Shown: piece by piece, positions 37,007 through 46,405 of the stretch | Layout: each line of letters begins with the position of its first letter | Numbering within the stretch: the stretch's first letter is position 1 | Source: Leuconostoc holzapfelii | GTDB taxonomy: Bacteria; Bacillota; Bacilli; Lactobacillales; Lactobacillaceae | Assembly (NCBI RefSeq): GCF_012396485.1 | Contig: NZ_JAAXPO010000003.1 | Coordinates: forward strand, 62,001 to 126,000 | DNA length: 64,000 bases | Direction: 5' to 3' | The notes under the pieces: generated by a model | Database searches by the model: none | Seen by the model: only the letters and a program-made list of their open reading frames with translations | Told to the model about the DNA's origin: nothing | Position numbers and translations under genes: made by a program

Positions 37007-37366
37007 ATGCGTCAAAACAGTATTTTAGAAAACATTACATCAGCACAATTGCGTTCTGATATCCCTGACTTCCGCGCTGGTGACACTGTTAAGGTGTTCG
37101 CTAAGATCGTCGAAGGTTCACGTGAACGTATCCAATTGTTTGAAGGCGTTGTCATCAAGCGTAAGGGTACTGGTATTCAAGCAACATATACAGTACGTAA
37201 GATCTCATCTGGTGTTGGTGTGGAACGTACATTCCCATTGCACTCACCACGTGTAGACAAGATTGAAGTTGTACGCTTCGGTGCCGTTCGTCGTGCCAAG
37301 TTGTACTACCTACGTGCATTGCAAGGCAAGGCTGCACGTATCAAGGAACGTCGTCGCGACGTATAA
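37007..37366 (+). CDS. rplS: 50S ribosomal protein L19
   Basis: 119 residues, normal length. The family sequence is unmistakable: [49 protein letters not shown] and the C-terminal [21 protein letters not shown]19 sits at the subunit interface. GGAGAA before the ATG; followed by a terminator, so it is transcribed alone. Its usual neighbour trmD and the S16 gene (rpsP, 58055) are elsewhere. Confidence 0.98.
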   Translation: MRQNSILENITSAQLRSDIPDFRAGDTVKVFAKIVEGSRERIQLFEGVVIKRKGTGIQATYTVRKISSGVGVERTFPLHSPRVDKIEVVRFGAVRRAKLYYLRALQGKAARIKERRRDV

Positions 37367-37377
37367 GCCGATTAAAG

Positions 37378-37399
37378 ACACCAGTAGGTGTTTTTTTTT
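37378..37399 (+). terminator. Terminator after rplS
   Basis: ACACC-AGT-AGGTGT with nine T. Confidence 0.88.
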
Positions 37400-37531
37400 G
37401 TGGTCAAAAAGCCGATTTGGTGGGACATTTGTGCCGAGGAGACATGGGAAAATAACATGAGATATGTAGCTGTCATCTAGGTGTAATATAATAGCAAAAG
37501 TTGTGATATATCAAAAAATCTCATGAAGGTA

Positions 37532-37537
37532 TATAAT
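37532..37537 (+). promoter_or_regulatory. -10 element of the small RNA
   Basis: TATAAT; a start 7-9 bases later coincides with the first hairpin of the RNA. Another TATAAT at 37487-37492 could drive a longer form. Neither has a good -35. Confidence 0.6.
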
Positions 37538-37543
37538 TAAAAC

Positions 37544-37676
37544 ATACTCAAAGATATTTGAGTTTCATTACTCCCCTAGTAATGTTTCAATCAGCCCCCC
37601 CAATTACTGATTGATAAATCGATAACTTCGGTTATCACCCCCTGACCATTGCCCTCTTCGGTCAGGGGCTTTTTTT
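37544..37676 (+). ncRNA. Candidate small regulatory RNA with C-rich loops
   Basis: About 130 bases without an open frame, made of five successive perfect hairpins: ACTCAAA/TTTGAGT (37546-37563), CATTACT/AGTAATG with loop CCCCT, TCAATCAG/CTGATTGA with seven C in the loop, GATAAC-TTCG-GTTATC, and CCCCTGACC/GGTCAGGGG with GCCCTC in the loop, followed by seven T as terminator. Single-stranded C-runs in loops are the hallmark of Gram-positive sRNAs that pair with G-rich ribosome sites (LhrC, RsaE and csRNA types). It lies between rplS and dinB with its own -10. I do not recognise it as a named RNA. Confidence 0.82.
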
Positions 37677-37733
37677 ATGACGTGATGTTATGGCACACGA
37701 ACCAATGTTCGCTGGATGTGATAAAATAGTGGT

Positions 37734-38819
37734 ATGACAGAGTTTTTATTGACAACTGATACACGAAAAATTCTCCATGTTGATATTGACGCCTTTTATG
37801 CGCAAGTTGAGATGCGTGATAATCCAGCATTACGGCAACAGCCATTGATCATTTCTCGTGATCCTGCGGAAACTGGTGGGCGTGGGGTGGTTACGACAGC
37901 CAACTATGTCGCGCGGCAACTGGGAGTCCATTCGGCTATGCGTTCAGCAGAAGCTCGTCGATTAGCCCCAAACGGTATTTTTATCACGCCTAATTTTGAA
38001 AAATATAAAGCCATTTCGAAACAAATTCATGATATTTTTCGACGTGTCACACCAAAAATTGAACCTGTCGCCTTTGATGAAGCTTACTTAGATGTATCAG
38101 ATGCGCAACAGACTGGCGCGATGCTGGCGGCGCAACTCCGGCATGAAATCTACCGCCAAACGCGGTTGACAAGTTCGGTTGGGGTGTCACACAATAAGCT
38201 TCTCGCCAAGCTTGGTTCTGAGTTCAATAAACCTAATGGGGTCACCGTGATTACCCCGGAAAACATGCTTGCTTTTTTAGACAAGTTACCGATTAGGGCA
38301 TTTCGCGGCGTTGGAGAGAAAACCTATGAGAAAATGCTTGCGCTGGACATCCACGATGGGGCGACCCTCAGAACTGTGCCACGTGAGACTTTAGTGGCAC
38401 AATTTGGTAAGATGGGGGAACACCTTTATTGGCAGGCACGTGGGGTGCATTTTGGCGAAGTCAAATGGCAGCGCCAACAGCAATCGGTTGGGAAAGAAGA
38501 AACGTTTGCCGTGTTTTTGCATCACGACGCCGCGGTACACGCGGAATTTAAAAAATTGGCCATAGGGATGATCACGGCCTTAAAAAACCGCCAGCTTGTC
38601 GGCCGCACGTTAAATATTAAGATTCGTGATGACACCTTTCATACTACCACGCGGGCGATTACCCAAGCAGCACCTTGGGAACTTTCAGAGGAGCGCATTG
38701 TCAATGCAGCGCAAACAATTTTTGACGAGGTGGTGACCGCACCCTATGCGATTCGGTTGTTGGGCTTATCGATGAGTAATTTACAATCCAGTGGTTTTGA
38801 AGAAATGACCTTGTTTTAA
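37734..38819 (+). CDS. dinB: DNA polymerase IV (Y-family)
   Basis: Error-prone translesion polymerase of 361 residues. Palm motifs ILHVDIDAFYAQVE at the N-terminus and the catalytic pair in PVAFDEAYLDVS (about 101-112); SVGVSHNKLLAKLGSEFNKPNG (about 150) contacts the incoming base. The C-terminal little-finger domain is complete and ends in a short tail (EEMTLF) resembling a clamp-binding motif. I see no LexA box in front. The start at 37734 has only a weak ribosome site. Confidence 0.95.
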   Translation: MTEFLLTTDTRKILHVDIDAFYAQVEMRDNPALRQQPLIISRDPAETGGRGVVTTANYVARQLGVHSAMRSAEARRLAPNGIFITPNFEKYKAISKQIHDIFRRVTPKIEPVAFDEAYLDVSDAQQTGAMLAAQLRHEIYRQTRLTSSVGVSHNKLLAKLGSEFNKPNGVTVITPENMLAFLDKLPIRAFRGVGEKTYEKMLALDIHDGATLRTVPRETLVAQFGKMGEHLYWQARGVHFGEVKWQRQQQSVGKEETFAVFLHHDAAVHAEFKKLAIGMITALKNRQLVGRTLNIKIRDDTFHTTTRAITQAAPWELSEERIVNAAQTIFDEVVTAPYAIRLLGLSMSNLQSSGFEEMTLF

Positions 38820-38879
38820 ACATGGTATACTAGTAACAGATGGATTCACGATAAAACGAGAAAGATAAAAGATAGCTGT

Positions 38880-39872
38880 ATGTCAGTCATTGAAGAACAA
38901 ATTTTAGCACAAATCAAGCGTTATGAAACGATTATTATTCACCGCCACCAGCGGCCTGATCCTGATGCCTTCGGCTCACAATTAGGCTTGAAAGCAATTT
39001 TAGAAGCGAGTTTTCCAGAAAAGAAGATTTATGCCGTTGGGAAGGCGGTGCCTGGATTAGCCTGGATGAGTGAAGACGACGAATTTATGGATGAAGTCCC
39101 TGATAAGGCTTACCGTGATGCTTTGGTCATTGTCGTCGATACGGCTAATGCCCCACGCATTGATGATCAACGTTGGCCTAATGGGCTAGAGATGATCAAA
39201 ATTGATCATCATCCAAACGATGAACCTTATGGCGATTGGCAATGGGTTGAAGCAGGCAAGTCGGCAACCAGCACCATGATCTATGAATTTTATGAAGCAT
39301 TAAAAGACCAAGGGCTGGTCATGACTGCCAAAGCAGCTCGGCTATTGTATATCGGGATTGTTGGTGACACTGGCCGTTTTATGTACAGCATGGATAAAGA
39401 AACATTCCGAGTTGTCTCTGAGTTATTTGGCTACCCGTTTGACTATGAAGCAGTCTTGCATCATATGTCCACAATTTCGGAAAATGCAGCGAAGTTGTCA
39501 GGTTATGTTTTGCAAAACTTGACGATTTTACCTTCTGGTTTTGCTTATTTAGTTTTGAGCAAGACTTTACTTGAAGAATTTAATTTGCAAGATTCAGGGA
39601 CAGCATTTGTGGTGCCGTTGCCTGCGACAATCGATAAGGTGAAAGCTTGGGCGATTTTTGAAGAGCAAGATGAAGGCAATTATCGTGTCCGTTTACGCTC
39701 ACGTAGCATTGTCATTAACAAAATTGCCAACCAGTTCGAAGGTGGTGGCCACCCAATGGCTTCAGGTGCTTGGGCCCAAACACCACAAGACATTGAGCGT
39801 TTGATTAACATATTAGATACCGCTTTGCTAGCGCAAAATGGTGTTTCAGAAGACGGCTCAGGCACGAACTGA
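38880..39872 (+). CDS. nrnA: Bifunctional oligoribonuclease/pAp phosphatase NrnA-like (DHH family)
   Basis: 330-residue DHH/DHHA1 phosphoesterase. Motif I HQRPDPDAFGSQ (about 23-34), motif II with VVDTAN, the DHH motif in IKIDHHPND (about 105-113) and the C-terminal DHHA1 glycine motif GGGHPMASGA. NrnA degrades nano-RNA and dephosphorylates 3'-phosphoadenosine-5'-phosphate. It could also act on c-di-AMP breakdown products (pApA). Ends 24 bases before the helicase gene; probably co-transcribed with it. Confidence 0.92.
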   Translation: MSVIEEQILAQIKRYETIIIHRHQRPDPDAFGSQLGLKAILEASFPEKKIYAVGKAVPGLAWMSEDDEFMDEVPDKAYRDALVIVVDTANAPRIDDQRWPNGLEMIKIDHHPNDEPYGDWQWVEAGKSATSTMIYEFYEALKDQGLVMTAKAARLLYIGIVGDTGRFMYSMDKETFRVVSELFGYPFDYEAVLHHMSTISENAAKLSGYVLQNLTILPSGFAYLVLSKTLLEEFNLQDSGTAFVVPLPATIDKVKAWAIFEEQDEGNYRVRLRSRSIVINKIANQFEGGGHPMASGAWAQTPQDIERLINILDTALLAQNGVSEDGSGTN

Positions 39873-39896
39873 GTCAAGTGAAAGTAGAGAAAATTG

Positions 39897-41264
39897 ATGG
39901 CAGAAATTGCAAACCAATTTGGACAATTTAATTTAAAACCAGAAATCATTACCGCACTGACAAAAATTGGCTTTACCCAGCCAACAGCTGTCCAAGCGAA
40001 GTTGATTCCAGCTGTTTTACAAGGCAAGGATGTGGTCGGTCAATCACAGACTGGTTCTGGGAAAACACACACTTTTTTGATTCCAATTTTGAATCAACTT
40101 GAACAAAAGAAACAATACGTGCAAGCGGTGATTACGACACCATCACGTGAATTGGCTGCCCAAATTACCAAGGCTGCTAAAACGTTTGCCCAGCAGGTGA
40201 ACGCAGATATTACGGTGGCTGAGTATGTTGGTGGCACGGACAAGTTGCGTCAAATCAAGCAACTGGAAAATAGCCAACCGCAACTTGTGATTGGCACACC
40301 AGGTCGGATTAAAGATTTGGTCGCATCCGGTGCCTTGAAGCTGCATGCCGTTCACACTATGGTGGTCGATGAAGCCGACATGACGCTTGATATGGGCTTC
40401 TTAAATGAAGTTGATTATATTGCAGGCGCGATGCCAGAAGACTTGCAAACCCTAGTCTTTAGTGCGACAATGCCAGAAAAGCTTAAGCCATTCTTGAAAA
40501 AGTACATGGATAATCCACGCTTTGAAGCTATTCCAGTATCAACGGTTATTGCTGATACAATTGACAATTGGTTATTGGCGACAAAGTCTAAGGACAAAAA
40601 TGATGTCATTTATCAAGTGCTGACAACTGGGAATCCGTATTTAGCCTTGGTATTTGCCAATACCAAAGAACGCGCCAAGGAGATTGCGTCGAATTTGCGT
40701 GGCCGTGGGTTAAAAGTGGCTGAAATTCATGGTGATATTGAACCACGTGAACGTCGCCGCGTGATGAAAGCCATTCAAAACTTGGAGTTCCAATATGTTG
40801 TTGCAACTGATTTGGCGGCCCGAGGGATTGATATTGAAGGGGTATCTCATGTCATTAACGATGATATTCCGGCAGAATTAGAGTTCTTTGTGCATCGTGT
40901 CGGTCGGACTGGTCGTAACGGGATGCCAGGGCTGGCAATTACCTTATATGGTCCAGATGAAGAAGCCGAAGTTGCTGAATTAGAAGCGCTTGGGATTGAC
41001 TTTAAGGCCATGCAACTCAAAAATGATGAATTTGTCCCTGTCAAGGATCGTCGTGCACGAACACAACGTGTGGCGACAACCAAGAAGTTAGACCCTACCA
41101 TGATTGGTATGGTGAAAAAGAAGAAAAAGACGGTGAAGCCTGGTTACAAGCGTCGCATTAAGTCAGCCATTCAACGGAAAAACCAAATGGATCGCCGTAT
41201 TTCTAAACGTGAAGAAATGCGTGCGGTGCGTAAGGCGAACAAGAAGCGTGGCGAATCACAATAA
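39897..41264 (+). CDS. cshB: DEAD-box RNA helicase (CshB-like)
   Basis: 455-residue RNA helicase with Q motif (FTQPTAVQAKLIP), motif I SQTGSGKT (about 49-56), motif II VDEAD (about 154), motif III SAT and motif VI HRVGRTGRNG. The C-terminal tail of about 75 residues is very basic (VKKKKKTVKPGYKRRIK), typical for RNA binding. CshB-type helicases help ribosome assembly and cold growth. ATG 39897 is preferred over TTG 39894. Confidence 0.93.
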   Translation: MAEIANQFGQFNLKPEIITALTKIGFTQPTAVQAKLIPAVLQGKDVVGQSQTGSGKTHTFLIPILNQLEQKKQYVQAVITTPSRELAAQITKAAKTFAQQVNADITVAEYVGGTDKLRQIKQLENSQPQLVIGTPGRIKDLVASGALKLHAVHTMVVDEADMTLDMGFLNEVDYIAGAMPEDLQTLVFSATMPEKLKPFLKKYMDNPRFEAIPVSTVIADTIDNWLLATKSKDKNDVIYQVLTTGNPYLALVFANTKERAKEIASNLRGRGLKVAEIHGDIEPRERRRVMKAIQNLEFQYVVATDLAARGIDIEGVSHVINDDIPAELEFFVHRVGRTGRNGMPGLAITLYGPDEEAEVAELEALGIDFKAMQLKNDEFVPVKDRRARTQRVATTKKLDPTMIGMVKKKKKTVKPGYKRRIKSAIQRKNQMDRRISKREEMRAVRKANKKRGESQ

Positions 41265-41267
41265 TTT

Positions 41268-41310
41268 AAAAAGCATGCCGCAATGGGGTTACCCGCGCGC
41301 CATGCTTTTT
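41268..41310. terminator. Bidirectional terminator between cshB and the DUF915 gene
   Basis: AAAAGCATG pairs with CATGCTTTT; A-run left, T-run right. It overlaps the stop of the minus-strand gene. Confidence 0.85.
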
Positions 41311-42136
41311 ATTTTTGAATTAATTTTTTATCGGGGTGAATGACTTTTGTTTGAATGAGATTCACAACTTCGGGGTTTTCTGGCAAGCTAGAATGCTCAG
41401 CATTGTCCCCAGAAACCGTAATTTGGGTGTAAGATCTGACTTTATTTTGATAGATATATTTACCAGCCAAAACACTTTCAACGGGTACAATACCATCATC
41501 GGTATAATCTTCAGTGCCCGCAACGGAATACATATCTAAATTGCTAGGGAGATGATTATTGCTTGCAATCAAATCATTTAACATTTCTGTGCGGCGCTGC
41601 AGCGACGTTTCGGAAAAATTAAACGGCGTGCCAAGCGTCATGAGGGTTGCAATATTAAATGATGACGAATCATAATCTTGTTCTAAATAGTTCGTCCAAA
41701 CTAAGCCGCCATTTGAATGGCCGACCGCAGAAAAGTGACGGAAATGATATCGATTTTGTAAGGCGGAGAGTGCGGTGTTGAGCCATTTTGTTTGCCGTTT
41801 GATATTGCTGTAGCCATCATCGTTATCTTGAAAGCCAACGACGATAAAAGGCTGTCGGTCTTGCGGGTTCAGTTTGCCGTGGAATTCTAACTGATTATTC
41901 TTATTGACCTGCACTTTTAAAATGCTGTGTACGGGACCGCTAGCATTTAATTCCTTAAAAAGATCATCAAAGCGATTAATCGTTGCACTTGATCCGGGCA
42001 CAAAGATGATTGGCGCCATCCGAGAATTTTGAAGTTTGGCTTCTTTATCACTGGATTGGGCAATGTTTTGGTGAGCGAAAAAACCAAGCACGATGAGCAT
42101 TAGGAGGCTTAATAATAAGAGGAGCTTATTTTTCAT
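41309..42136 (-). CDS. DUF915 alpha/beta hydrolase, secreted or membrane-anchored
   Basis: 275 residues. An N-terminal signal or anchor segment (about 3-22, very Leu-rich) is followed by an alpha/beta-hydrolase fold: oxyanion strand APIIFVPGSSAT (about 41-52), nucleophile elbow GHSNGG (about 139-144), Asp in the DDGIVPVES stretch and a C-terminal His (NAEHSSLPENP). This is the catalytic Ser-Asp-His order of the DUF915 group found in lactobacilli; substrates are unknown, lipase or acyl-esterase activity is plausible. The gene starts inside the last codons of the EIIC gene (11-base overlap), so the two are co-expressed. Confidence 0.88.
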   Translation of the reverse strand: MKNKLLLLLSLLMLIVLGFFAHQNIAQSSDKEAKLQNSRMAPIIFVPGSSATINRFDDLFKELNASGPVHSILKVQVNKNNQLEFHGKLNPQDRQPFIVVGFQDNDDGYSNIKRQTKWLNTALSALQNRYHFRHFSAVGHSNGGLVWTNYLEQDYDSSSFNIATLMTLGTPFNFSETSLQRRTEMLNDLIASNNHLPSNLDMYSVAGTEDYTDDGIVPVESVLAGKYIYQNKVRSYTQITVSGDNAEHSSLPENPEVVNLIQTKVIHPDKKLIQK

Positions 42137-43337
42137 GCGGTACCTCCAAGGTGATATGAGATAAGAAAGGACGATAAATCAGGACAGACAGGGCAAAAAT
42201 GACAACTGTCACGATGGTCGCTCGAATGGGCGTTGGACTCGCAATTGAAGGTAAGAGAATATTGGGCAACCCATCGGGTGCGACAAAAACAATGGGTTGG
42301 ATAAAATGTGTCCAAATTGCCAAATAACTCAGCACGAGACTCATTAAATTAACCAAGATCATTGGGATGATAAATAACGGATTAAAAAATAACGGGAGGC
42401 CGACAAAAAGAATATAGCTGCTATCAAATAAACTTGGGAGCCAAGAAATTCTTGCGATGTGACGTTGTTGTTTGGAGGCAGAAAATAATAGCAGCAGGCA
42501 GATGGCTAAGGTGTTTCCTACACCGCCAAACAAAGTAAAGGCGCCATACGTTGTGTAGACATTTTCGGGTGTGGGCAAAGCACTTTGACCAGTGGATAAG
42601 AAAGCGTGTAAATTACTGCTGACCCCGTACATGTTTGGCGAGGGGGCTGCTAATTCAGGTGGCAAGGTTACGCCAAGTAAGTAAAGGAGCGGCGCCACCG
42701 TTGTCATGATGAGCAAGCCAAGGGCGGTCGCAAAAAATTTCTGCGTCCAAATGTCAGATAAGAAAAATTCGAACACGTGTTGGCGAAAGATTTGGTGTAA
42801 AAAGAGGCTGATAATGATTATCATGCCAGACCAGATTAAATAAGGTAGACTATAGGGATTTGAAGCGTGGTAGTGCGCACAATATTGATGATAAGCATAA
42901 CTACTAAATAATGTGATAAGGGTGATCACAAAGTATTGGGTCATACTAAAGATGGGAGCTTGCGTTTTGTCGCCAAAAAATAAAAAAACTGCCAGACAGT
43001 TTGTAAGCAATGGCAAGCTTGTATCGCGATGCCCCAAGTGGGTTAAATATTGATAAGTCAAAGCTGCAACAAAAATCAAGACCGCGGCGACGTCAGCAAG
43101 CGATAAAAAAGTTACCATATAAGCAAAAAATGTTTTAAAAGGGGCGGGATTGATTTTAAATAATTTGACGATTAAGGCATTGGGCGCTAGAATGAGTTTA
43201 ATCGCGAGCCGTAAATAGATGTCCACAGCAATCACGGGCATGGCTTGTTGTAAGGCGGTGACCAAACTTTGAAAAGCTGGGCGCCGCCAGAGCTTTGATT
43301 CCCAATGATGCGATAAATTAACGAAGTAGGTGAGCAT
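42126..43337 (-). CDS. Orphan PTS EIIC permease, lactose/cellobiose type (divergent)
   Basis: 403-residue membrane protein with about ten hydrophobic segments. The C-terminal part keeps the EIIC pattern: GGVGNTLA (about 285), then LLLFSASKQQRHIARISWLPSLF and GLPLFFNPLFIIP, which line up with CelB-type permeases. No EIIA or EIIB gene is beside it and no fused domain. ATG 43337 follows GGAG at the right spacing, and is used rather than an ATG 39 bases earlier. Either it borrows EIIB from another locus or it works without phosphorylation. The partner gene is a hydrolase, an unusual combination. Confidence 0.8.
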   Translation of the reverse strand: MLTYFVNLSHHWESKLWRRPAFQSLVTALQQAMPVIAVDIYLRLAIKLILAPNALIVKLFKINPAPFKTFFAYMVTFLSLADVAAVLIFVAALTYQYLTHLGHRDTSLPLLTNCLAVFLFFGDKTQAPIFSMTQYFVITLITLFSSYAYHQYCAHYHASNPYSLPYLIWSGMIIIISLFLHQIFRQHVFEFFLSDIWTQKFFATALGLLIMTTVAPLLYLLGVTLPPELAAPSPNMYGVSSNLHAFLSTGQSALPTPENVYTTYGAFTLFGGVGNTLAICLLLLFSASKQQRHIARISWLPSLFDSSYILFVGLPLFFNPLFIIPMILVNLMSLVLSYLAIWTHFIQPIVFVAPDGLPNILLPSIASPTPIRATIVTVVIFALSVLIYRPFLSHITLEVPHEK

Positions 43338-43400
43338 AGGATCTCCATAATGGCACAAAAGGTGCGATTGTAACATTTTGCTACAATATTGACACGATTA

Positions 43401-43409
43401 TGTTATAAT
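43401..43409 (+). promoter_or_regulatory. dlt operon promoter, extended -10
   Basis: TGT then TATAAT (43404-43409). A leader of about 70 bases precedes dltX. Confidence 0.6.
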
Positions 43410-43484
43410 TAACTCGATATTTTTGTGTGTCAGGGACTGTCATACTATGTTGATTATACATGAAAATCACAAATGCGGGGTAAC

Positions 43485-43631
43485 GTGAAATTGATTAAAC
43501 AGTTTTTTCAACGTCCGGTTGTAAATTTTATTAGTCGGACGCTATTTTATTTTAGTATCATTTTGATGCTTGTCTACCTATACAGCTATTCAGGTGTCGG
43601 GCAAGGTCACTTCATTTATAACGAATTTTAA
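43485..43631 (+). CDS. dltX: Teichoic acid D-Ala incorporation-associated protein DltX
   Basis: 48-residue membrane peptide starting at GTG 43485 (GGGG just before it). One hydrophobic segment (about 19-34) and the conserved C-terminal end FIYNEF, the part of DltX shown in lactobacilli to be essential for D-alanylation. It is 15 bases before dltA, its standard place. Too small to be found by length-limited gene callers. An in-frame ATG at 43473 is less likely because it has no ribosome site. Confidence 0.93.
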   Translation: MKLIKQFFQRPVVNFISRTLFYFSIILMLVYLYSYSGVGQGHFIYNEF

Positions 43632-43646
43632 TTTAGGATATTACAC

Positions 43647-45179
43647 ATGATTATTGAAAATGTCATCGCGACGATTGATGAAATTGCAACCACACATGGT
43701 GACCATGTCGCATACGACGAACTCGGGGTGACCCATTCTTATTCGGATTTGAAGCAAGCTTCAGACCGAATTGCAGCTTATATCACGAACCATCATCTCG
43801 CCACCGGTGCGCCGATTATGATTTATGGCGGCCAACAATTTGAGATGATTGCCAGTTTTTTGGGGAGTGTGAAGTCAGGGCATGCTTATGTGCCAGTGGA
43901 TGTCAACTCAGCTGATGAACGTTTGATTGATATTATTGAGATCGGTCAACCAGCTTTGGTCATTGCAGTAGATGATTTACCAATTGAAATCACAGACGTG
44001 CCCGTGGTCACACCGGCACAATTAGCAGAGATTTTGGCAACACCAGTCGACTTTAGCCTGACACAACCAGTGTCAGGCGATGATAATTTCTACATTATCT
44101 TTACCTCAGGGACAACAGGGAAGCCAAAAGGGGTGCAAATTTCTCACACGAACTTGCTCAGTTTTGCTAACTGGATGTTGGGGGATGATTTTGCTTGGCA
44201 GACTGGCAGCAATGTGTTGTCACAACCACCTTATTCATTTGACTTGTCAGTGATGGATTGGGTACCGACATTGTTGTCAAAGGGGACGTTGAAGGCTTTG
44301 CCTAAGGCGACAGCCGATGATTTTAAGACACTTTTCCAAACTTTACCTACTTTAGCTTTGAACAAATGGGTGTCAACGCCATCATTTGCTGACGTGGCTT
44401 TGTTAGATCCTGAATTCACGCAAGTCAACCACCCGAATTTGGATACCTTCCTTTTCTGTGGTGAAGTGTTAACTAAAACAACGGCTGAAAAACTTTTGGC
44501 ACGTTTCCCCAAGGCTAAAATTTTTAACACATACGGCCCAACAGAAGCAACAGTTGCGGTCACGGGGTTACCTATTACCAATGACATTATTGCCAATTAT
44601 GACAAAATGCCTATTGGATATGCTAACGCAGACACTCAAATTATTATTCAAGATCCTGATGGGGTGGTGTTGCCTGATGGTCAAGCCGGTGAAATTGTCA
44701 TTGCTGGGCCATCTGTCTCCAAGGGTTATTTGAATAACCCAGAAAAAACTGCCAGTGCCTTTACAACAGTTGATGGGCAGCAAGCCTATCGTACAGGTGA
44801 TTTGGCGACACGTGATGCGGATGGTTTGCTCCATTATAAAGGGCGCAGTGATTTCCAGATTAAATTGCATGGCTTCCGTATCGAATTAGAAGAAGTGGCC
44901 CAACAGTTGCAACAAAGCCAATGGGTTGAGCAGGCTGTAGCTGTCCCACGCTACGATGCAGATGGCAAGGTGAAGCAATTATTGGCCATTCTTGTAGCCA
45001 AAGAAAATGACTTTGACAAGCCAATTTTGTTAACAAATGCCATCAAAGCAGAACTTGAAAACATCATGATGCCGTACATGATGCCAGGTCGGTTTATGTA
45101 TCGAGAAAGTATGCCATTAACGCCAAATGGTAAAATTGACCTCAAAGGATTGATAGCTGAGGTGAATGGTAATGCTTAA
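43647..45179 (+). CDS. dltA: D-alanine-D-alanyl carrier protein ligase
   Basis: Adenylates D-Ala and loads it onto DltC. 510 residues, AMP-binding fold: P-loop IIFTSGTTGKPKGV (about 150-163), NTYGPTEATV (about 294), YRTGD (about 375) and the catalytic Lys in PNGKIDLKGL at the end. TTTAGGA precedes the ATG. First enzyme of the dlt operon, which puts D-Ala on teichoic acids and lowers the negative charge of the wall. Confidence 0.97.
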   Translation: MIIENVIATIDEIATTHGDHVAYDELGVTHSYSDLKQASDRIAAYITNHHLATGAPIMIYGGQQFEMIASFLGSVKSGHAYVPVDVNSADERLIDIIEIGQPALVIAVDDLPIEITDVPVVTPAQLAEILATPVDFSLTQPVSGDDNFYIIFTSGTTGKPKGVQISHTNLLSFANWMLGDDFAWQTGSNVLSQPPYSFDLSVMDWVPTLLSKGTLKALPKATADDFKTLFQTLPTLALNKWVSTPSFADVALLDPEFTQVNHPNLDTFLFCGEVLTKTTAEKLLARFPKAKIFNTYGPTEATVAVTGLPITNDIIANYDKMPIGYANADTQIIIQDPDGVVLPDGQAGEIVIAGPSVSKGYLNNPEKTASAFTTVDGQQAYRTGDLATRDADGLLHYKGRSDFQIKLHGFRIELEEVAQQLQQSQWVEQAVAVPRYDADGKVKQLLAILVAKENDFDKPILLTNAIKAELENIMMPYMMPGRFMYRESMPLTPNGKIDLKGLIAEVNGNA

Positions 45180-46380
45180 TTTACAGCCGTATGCTGACCC
45201 AAAATATTTTGTGTTTTTGTTGCTAGCTTTGGCGCCGCTGGCCATTGGGTTATACTTTGGGAAACGGTTTGTCTGGTATGAGGTTGTGGTCTCTTTGGCC
45301 TTCATCATCTTGATGTTTGATGGCAAGAAGTATCACGAAGGTTTTGCCATCATTGGCTATATGATTTGGCAATGGTTGCTGGTGTGGGGCTACACGCTGT
45401 ATCGTCAAAAGGCTAATCGTGGCAGTGTATTTTATGTCGCCACAGCGTTGGCTATTTTACCGTTATTTTTGGTCAAGTTAGCCCCAGCAGCACATTGGAC
45501 ACATGTGTCGACCTTACTTGGCTTTATGGGCATTTCGTATTTGACATTCCGCTCGGTGGGGATGATTTTAGAAACGCGTGATGGGTCCATTAAATCATTT
45601 GATCCTTGGCTATTTTTACGGTTTATGCTGTTCATGCCGACAATTTCGTCAGGGCCAATTGACCGCTACCGCCGCTTTACCAAAGATATTACAACGGTAC
45701 CAACCCGTGAAAAATACCTTGAAATGCTTGAAAAAGCAGTTTGGTACTTTTTCCTAGGCTTCCTATATAAGTTTGTTTTGGCCTATATTTTTGGCACATT
45801 ACTTTTGCCACAAGTTGAAAGCTTTGCTTTAGCAGCCGGTAGTATTCATCATGGTTGGACTTGGTGGTTAATTCCAGTGATGTACTCGTATGGGTTAGAC
45901 TTGTTCTTTGACTTTGCGGGCTATTCATTATTCGCTGTGGCGACAAGTTACGTGATGGGCATTGCCTTGCCAATGAACTTTGATAAGCCATTCTTATCTA
46001 AAAACTTGAAAGAATTCTGGAACCGTTGGCACATGACGCTGTCATTTTGGTTCCGTGATTATATCTTCATGCGATTAGTTTTCCTCATGATGAAGAAGAA
46101 GTGGTTTAAGAGCAAGGTCACGGTATCAAACTTGGCCTATATTGCCAACATGCTCATCATGGGCTTCTGGCATGGAATTACATGGTACTATATCACTTAT
46201 GGCTTGTTCCATGGGGTTGGGCTGGTAATCAATGATGCTTGGTTGCGTTACAAAAAGAAGCATCATGTCCCACATAATAAATTCACAGAAGGTTTGGCAA
46301 TTTTCATTACATTTAATGTTGTCATGGTAAGCTTCTTACTATTTAGTGGATTTTTAGACAAATTATGGTTTAAACCATAA
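45172..46380 (+). CDS. dltB: D-alanyl transfer protein DltB (MBOAT)
   Basis: 402-residue membrane acyltransferase with about 11 hydrophobic segments. The MBOAT core has FWNRWHMTLSFWFRDYIF and the catalytic His in MGFWHGITWYY. It passes D-Ala from DltC across the membrane towards DltD. ATG 45172 is preferred over ATG 45166 for spacing from GAGG; it overlaps the dltA stop by eight bases. Confidence 0.96.
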   Translation: MLNLQPYADPKYFVFLLLALAPLAIGLYFGKRFVWYEVVVSLAFIILMFDGKKYHEGFAIIGYMIWQWLLVWGYTLYRQKANRGSVFYVATALAILPLFLVKLAPAAHWTHVSTLLGFMGISYLTFRSVGMILETRDGSIKSFDPWLFLRFMLFMPTISSGPIDRYRRFTKDITTVPTREKYLEMLEKAVWYFFLGFLYKFVLAYIFGTLLLPQVESFALAAGSIHHGWTWWLIPVMYSYGLDLFFDFAGYSLFAVATSYVMGIALPMNFDKPFLSKNLKEFWNRWHMTLSFWFRDYIFMRLVFLMMKKKWFKSKVTVSNLAYIANMLIMGFWHGITWYYITYGLFHGVGLVINDAWLRYKKKHHVPHNKFTEGLAIFITFNVVMVSFLLFSGFLDKLWFKP

Positions 46381-46405
46381 GGATTAAAAGAAAGAGGAAA
46401 TAATC

